DNA of 64,000 nucleotides from Corynebacterium sp. 74A. Lineage in GTDB: Bacteria > Actinomycetota > Actinomycetes > Mycobacteriales > Mycobacteriaceae. Shown here in pieces: positions 61,794-64,000 of this stretch; within the stretch, counting starts at the first letter, position 1, and the number at the start of each line of letters is the position of its first letter. Under the pieces are notes generated by a model. It ran no database searches and was not told the DNA's origin. It saw only the letters and a list, made by a program, of their open reading frames with translations. The stretch is taken from NCBI RefSeq assembly GCF_008930665.1, contig NZ_PQMG01000003.1, positions 248,001 to 312,000 on the forward strand, in the 5' to 3' direction. The translations under genes were made by a program, and so were the position numbers.

Positions 61794-62176
61794 GCCGAGA
61801 CGATCCGCACGCTCGTGCTGACCTGTGCACTGAGGCTACCACCGAGCTCAGTCAGGGCAGTCGCGAGCGTGTCTAATTCCGTGGCTGTGCCGCTGAGTAA
61901 CTGAGAGCAGCTGACAGTGCGGGTACGCGGGTCACTCTGCCACTGGGTGCACCAATTCGCTTCATAGTCCACGGTGGCGCTGGCCGGCACCGCCGGCTCG
62001 GAGCGCAGGTGGGTATAAAACAGCTCCTCCACGGCCATGCGACGCGAGCGAGGCAGCCCCGCGATATCCACGACGGCGATCTGAATGTCATCCACCTGGG
62101 GGCGAGGAAGCGCCCGCAGGGCTGGCCGCAGCGCGGCGCGGTGGGCGAAGTGATGGCAGGTAGCGGGGAAGGTCAT
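61790..62176 (-). CDS. hypothetical protein
   Basis: A 128-residue protein that I do not recognise. It is cytoplasmic by composition, with a basic first third (HHFAHRAALRPALRALPRP), a central AVVDIAGLPRSRRMAVEELFYTHL, and an Ala/Thr/Leu/Ser-rich last third. Its codon usage matches the neighbours. The stop codon overlaps the stop of the convergent nagD gene by 4 bp. It could be a real small gene with a corynebacterium-specific role. Confidence 0.55.
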   Translation of the reverse strand: MTFPATCHHFAHRAALRPALRALPRPQVDDIQIAVVDIAGLPRSRRMAVEELFYTHLRSEPAVPASATVDYEANWCTQWQSDPRTRTVSCSQLLSGTATELDTLATALTELGGSLSAQVSTSVRIVSA

Positions 62177-62467
62177 GGTGCTGGCTCGTTTCTTCTCTGC
62201 GGGACCCAGCTCGCCTTAGAGCGCGGTGGCGCTGGCGAGCAGGTGGCGTCGATAAGCAATGGGCAACCCCGCGGTGCGGGTGCCCTAAGACGAGGTACGT
62301 CTTCCCCAACGACCTCTCATGGTGGCGCGGTGCGGTGGCCGCGCATCTAGAAGCAATAGTGCTGAAAAAGAGAGCACCCCAGCAACCCTCAACCACCAGT
62401 TGATACCCCCTTTTTCTCAAGTGGTACTTGAGGTTCACAGCGCTCTCTGATGCTGCTCTTAAATCCG
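62177..62467. other. gap with one 12-mer copy
   Basis: About 290 bp. Apart from the 12-mer copy at 62246 and a GC hairpin (GGGCA-ACCCCGC against GCGGGT-GCCC near 62261-62286) I see no gene or clear promoter. Confidence 0.45.
62246..62257 (+). repeat. copy of the 12-mer, intergenic
   Basis: Exact copy with GTG before and AATG after, between two leftward genes and just before a GC-rich hairpin. Confidence 0.9.
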
Positions 62468-63313
62468 CTACTGTAGTCGGCGCCAGACCCCGTCATTAAA
62501 CTCGGACCACAGTGGCTTCGCCCACTCGCCGAAGTCGCGGTCGGTAAGCACGACGAGCGCGGTGCGGGCCTCGGGAACGAACCACATATAGGTGCCACTA
62601 ACGCCGAAGTGGCCGATGGTTTCCGGCGGCATAGACGCCCCCGTCCAGTGTGGATCCTTCTGCCCCTTGATCTCGAATCCGAGCCCCCACGGGCAGGGTT
62701 TCTGCATGCCGTAGCCGGGCACGATACCGATGAGTTCCGGATACTGCACGGTGGCGAGCTCACGGCTCATCTGCTGAGAGAGTAGGGAGGGCACGAGCAG
62801 CTCCTGGGCAAACTTGGCCACATCCGACACGCTCGACTCGATGCCGTGCCCAGGCGAGCCCTGGAGCACCGTGGTGGCCATGCCTAGAGGCTCGCACAGG
62901 GCCTCGTGGAAATACTCGGCGAAGCTGATTCCCGACTCCTGTTCGAGGAGCTCGGCGAGCAATTCAAACCCATAGGAGGAGTAGATTCGGCGCTCTTCTA
63001 CCCCGCGCATGCGATCGCCCTCATGAAAACCCACCCCCGAGGCATGCGCCAGAAGATGGCGCACAGTAGAGCCTGCGGGGGCGGGTGCGGGTGCCGGAGT
63101 ATCGAGGTCAAAGACTCCTTCCTCCACGGCAATGAGGAAGACATAGGCGGAGAGGAGCTTGCTCACGCTGGCCAGCGGCACCACTTTTTTCGTATCACCG
63201 ACGGTCTCGGTGAGGGTGGCGGCACCGGTCTCGCGATCGAGTTGGACCAGGGCGCCTGCGACGTTATCCACGGGCCACTGCGTGATCTCCTCCAGAAGCT
63301 GCATACCCGCCAT
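62468..63313 (-). CDS. serine beta-lactamase-fold hydrolase (class C / esterase-like)
   Basis: A 281-residue protein with the penicillin-recognising fold. The SxxK motif is in LASVSKLL (catalytic Ser, Lys), YxN is represented by IYSSYGF, and HxG by GHFGVSG. No signal peptide is visible, so it is probably cytoplasmic, more like an esterase or amidase than a secreted beta-lactamase. Homologues in corynebacteria are annotated as penicillin-binding-protein-like. ATG 63313 is used; another lies three codons later. Confidence 0.82.
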   Translation of the reverse strand: MAGMQLLEEITQWPVDNVAGALVQLDRETGAATLTETVGDTKKVVPLASVSKLLSAYVFLIAVEEGVFDLDTPAPAPAPAGSTVRHLLAHASGVGFHEGDRMRGVEERRIYSSYGFELLAELLEQESGISFAEYFHEALCEPLGMATTVLQGSPGHGIESSVSDVAKFAQELLVPSLLSQQMSRELATVQYPELIGIVPGYGMQKPCPWGLGFEIKGQKDPHWTGASMPPETIGHFGVSGTYMWFVPEARTALVVLTDRDFGEWAKPLWSEFNDGVWRRLQ

Positions 63314-63353
63314 CGTAATACCTTGGCGGGCAGCGTTTGGCCTTCTTGAGAAG

Positions 63354-64000
63354 CTAGGCCTTCACGTCCGTGTGGGCGCGCCCCTCTTCGTAGGTAGCGA
63401 CCTGCTCATTGTCGTAGGTGCGCTCATCGAGGATGCCCTCGCGCTTGGCCACCACGGTGGGCACCAGCGCCTGGCCGGTGACGTTCACGGCGGTACGGCC
63501 CATATCTAGGATCGGATCCACGGCGAGCAGCAGGCCAACACCGGCCAGCGGCAGCCCCAGCGTGGAGAGGGTGAGGGTGAGCATCACGGTCGCGCCGGTG
63601 GTGCCGGCGGTGGCCGCCGAGCCGATCACGGACACGAACACGATGAGCAGGTATTCCTTCACGCCGAGGTCGATGCCGTAGAACTGCGCCACAAAGAGCG
63701 CGGCGATGGACGGATAGATCGCGGCGCAGCCATCCATCTTGGTGGTGGCGCCGAGCGGCACCGCGAAGCTGGTGTAGCTGCGGGGCACGCCGAGGGCCTG
63801 CTCGGTGGTGCGCTCAGTCACGGGCATCACGCCCATGGAGGAGCGGGTAACAAAGCCGAGAGAGGTCACCGGCCATACCTTGCGGAAGAAGGTGCGCACG
63901 CTCACACCGTTGAGGGCGAGAACGCTCGGGTAGATCACGCCGATCACCACGGCGAGGCCGAGGTAGATGGCGAGAACGAAGGCGCCAAGCGAGCCGATGG
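63354..64000 (-). CDS. dicarboxylate/amino-acid:cation symporter, C-terminal part (cut by window edge)
   Basis: The last 215 or so codons of a leftward transporter of the DAACS family; the start is beyond 64000. The retained part has the signature SLGFVTRSSMGVMPVT, SFAVPLGATTKMDGCAAIYPSIAALFVAQ and the substrate-site region GTTGATVMLTLTLSTLGLPLAG, followed by VDPILDMGRTAVNVTGQAL. These motifs match DctA/GltT-type carriers for C4-dicarboxylates or glutamate. Which substrate cannot be told without the rest. Confidence 0.88.
   Translation of the reverse strand, partial: IGSLGAFVLAIYLGLAVVIGVIYPSVLALNGVSVRTFFRKVWPVTSLGFVTRSSMGVMPVTERTTEQALGVPRSYTSFAVPLGATTKMDGCAAIYPSIAALFVAQFYGIDLGVKEYLLIVFVSVIGSAATAGTTGATVMLTLTLSTLGLPLAGVGLLLAVDPILDMGRTAVNVTGQALVPTVVAKREGILDERTYDNEQVATYEEGRAHTDVKA

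Noticed and set aside
391..62257. The 12-mer as a KOPS/FtsK-type or other strand-polar chromosome motif
   Set aside because: Copies occur about equally in both orientations across 64 kb, so it is not polar within this window.
391..62257. The 12-mer as the end of an insertion sequence or MITE
   Set aside because: Homology does not extend beyond about 13-15 bases and there are no paired inverted copies or target duplications.

Overview
This 64 kb window is chromosomal DNA from a high-GC actinobacterium, almost certainly a Corynebacterium. The evidence is the gene content and order: a three-lipoyl AceF-type E2 beside lipB-lipA; glnE next to glnA2; an mctC-type monocarboxylate transporter behind a DUF485 gene; the RNase HI/CobC fusion, zinc-ribbon, Nif3, CobC-like, HAD, LMW-PTP, SURF1, CobD series shared with mycobacteria (Rv2228c-Rv2236c); and a DUF3052 gene divergent from a homodimeric-type aceE. 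I see no phage, transposon, integrase, CRISPR array or obvious genomic island. Most of the window is core metabolism.

Layout. 0-12 kb: the start of ilvE, divergent pepA, then a lipoate block (aceF, gcvP-gcvT-gcvH, lipB, lipA), which puts two lipoylated proteins beside the enzymes that lipoylate them. 12-17 kb: an AspT/YidE-type transporter, an RDD membrane protein, glnA, and a broken zinT-like lipoprotein gene. 17-21 kb: a leftward zinc/manganese uptake operon (zinT, znuA, znuC, znuB), with the broken zinT copy on its far side. 21-24.7 kb: HlyIII protein, a DHA2 drug-efflux gene with divergent tetR, and a lipoprotein. 24.8-29.5 kb: glycerol operon glpD-glpF-glpK with a long upstream region. 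29.5-37.7 kb: NUDIX, thrC, DUF454, mctC with DUF485, glutaminase-STAS, an MFS gene and a small acidic protein. 37.7-46.5 kb: glnE, glnA2, CYTH-CHAD, a degenerate galactokinase-like gene and thiD. 46.5-56.3 kb: rnpB and the conserved mycobacterial-type series, an SGNH hydrolase, tRNA-Val(TAC) and DUF3052. 56.7-64 kb: aceE, an alpha/beta hydrolase, an ACP-like protein, a NagD-type phosphatase, a hypothetical, a beta-lactamase-fold hydrolase, and the end of a dicarboxylate-type symporter.

The most striking signal is not a gene. The 12-mer GCGTCGATAAGC (consensus GGCGTCGATAAGC followed by G or A) occurs 14 times exactly, in both orientations, about once per 4.6 kb, plus two 10-11 base partial matches. 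Chance expectation for a given 12-mer on both strands of 64 kb is about 0.01. Seven of the 14 exact copies lie in intergenic DNA, several beside terminators. One further exact copy and one partial copy run across stop codons. Every copy internal to a gene has the same orientation relative to its coding strand. It looks like a genome-wide recognition sequence (uptake-, recombination- or chromosome-organisation-like) that I cannot match to a described corynebacterial element.

Other points of interest: DNA-identical tandem lipoyl repeats in aceF; an ACP-like protein with no serine at the phosphopantetheine position; a ZnuA-like protein with an insertion of about 140 residues; a galactokinase homologue without the ATP-binding motif; and many promoters whose -10 box lies 6-9 bases before the start codon, predicting leaderless mRNAs.
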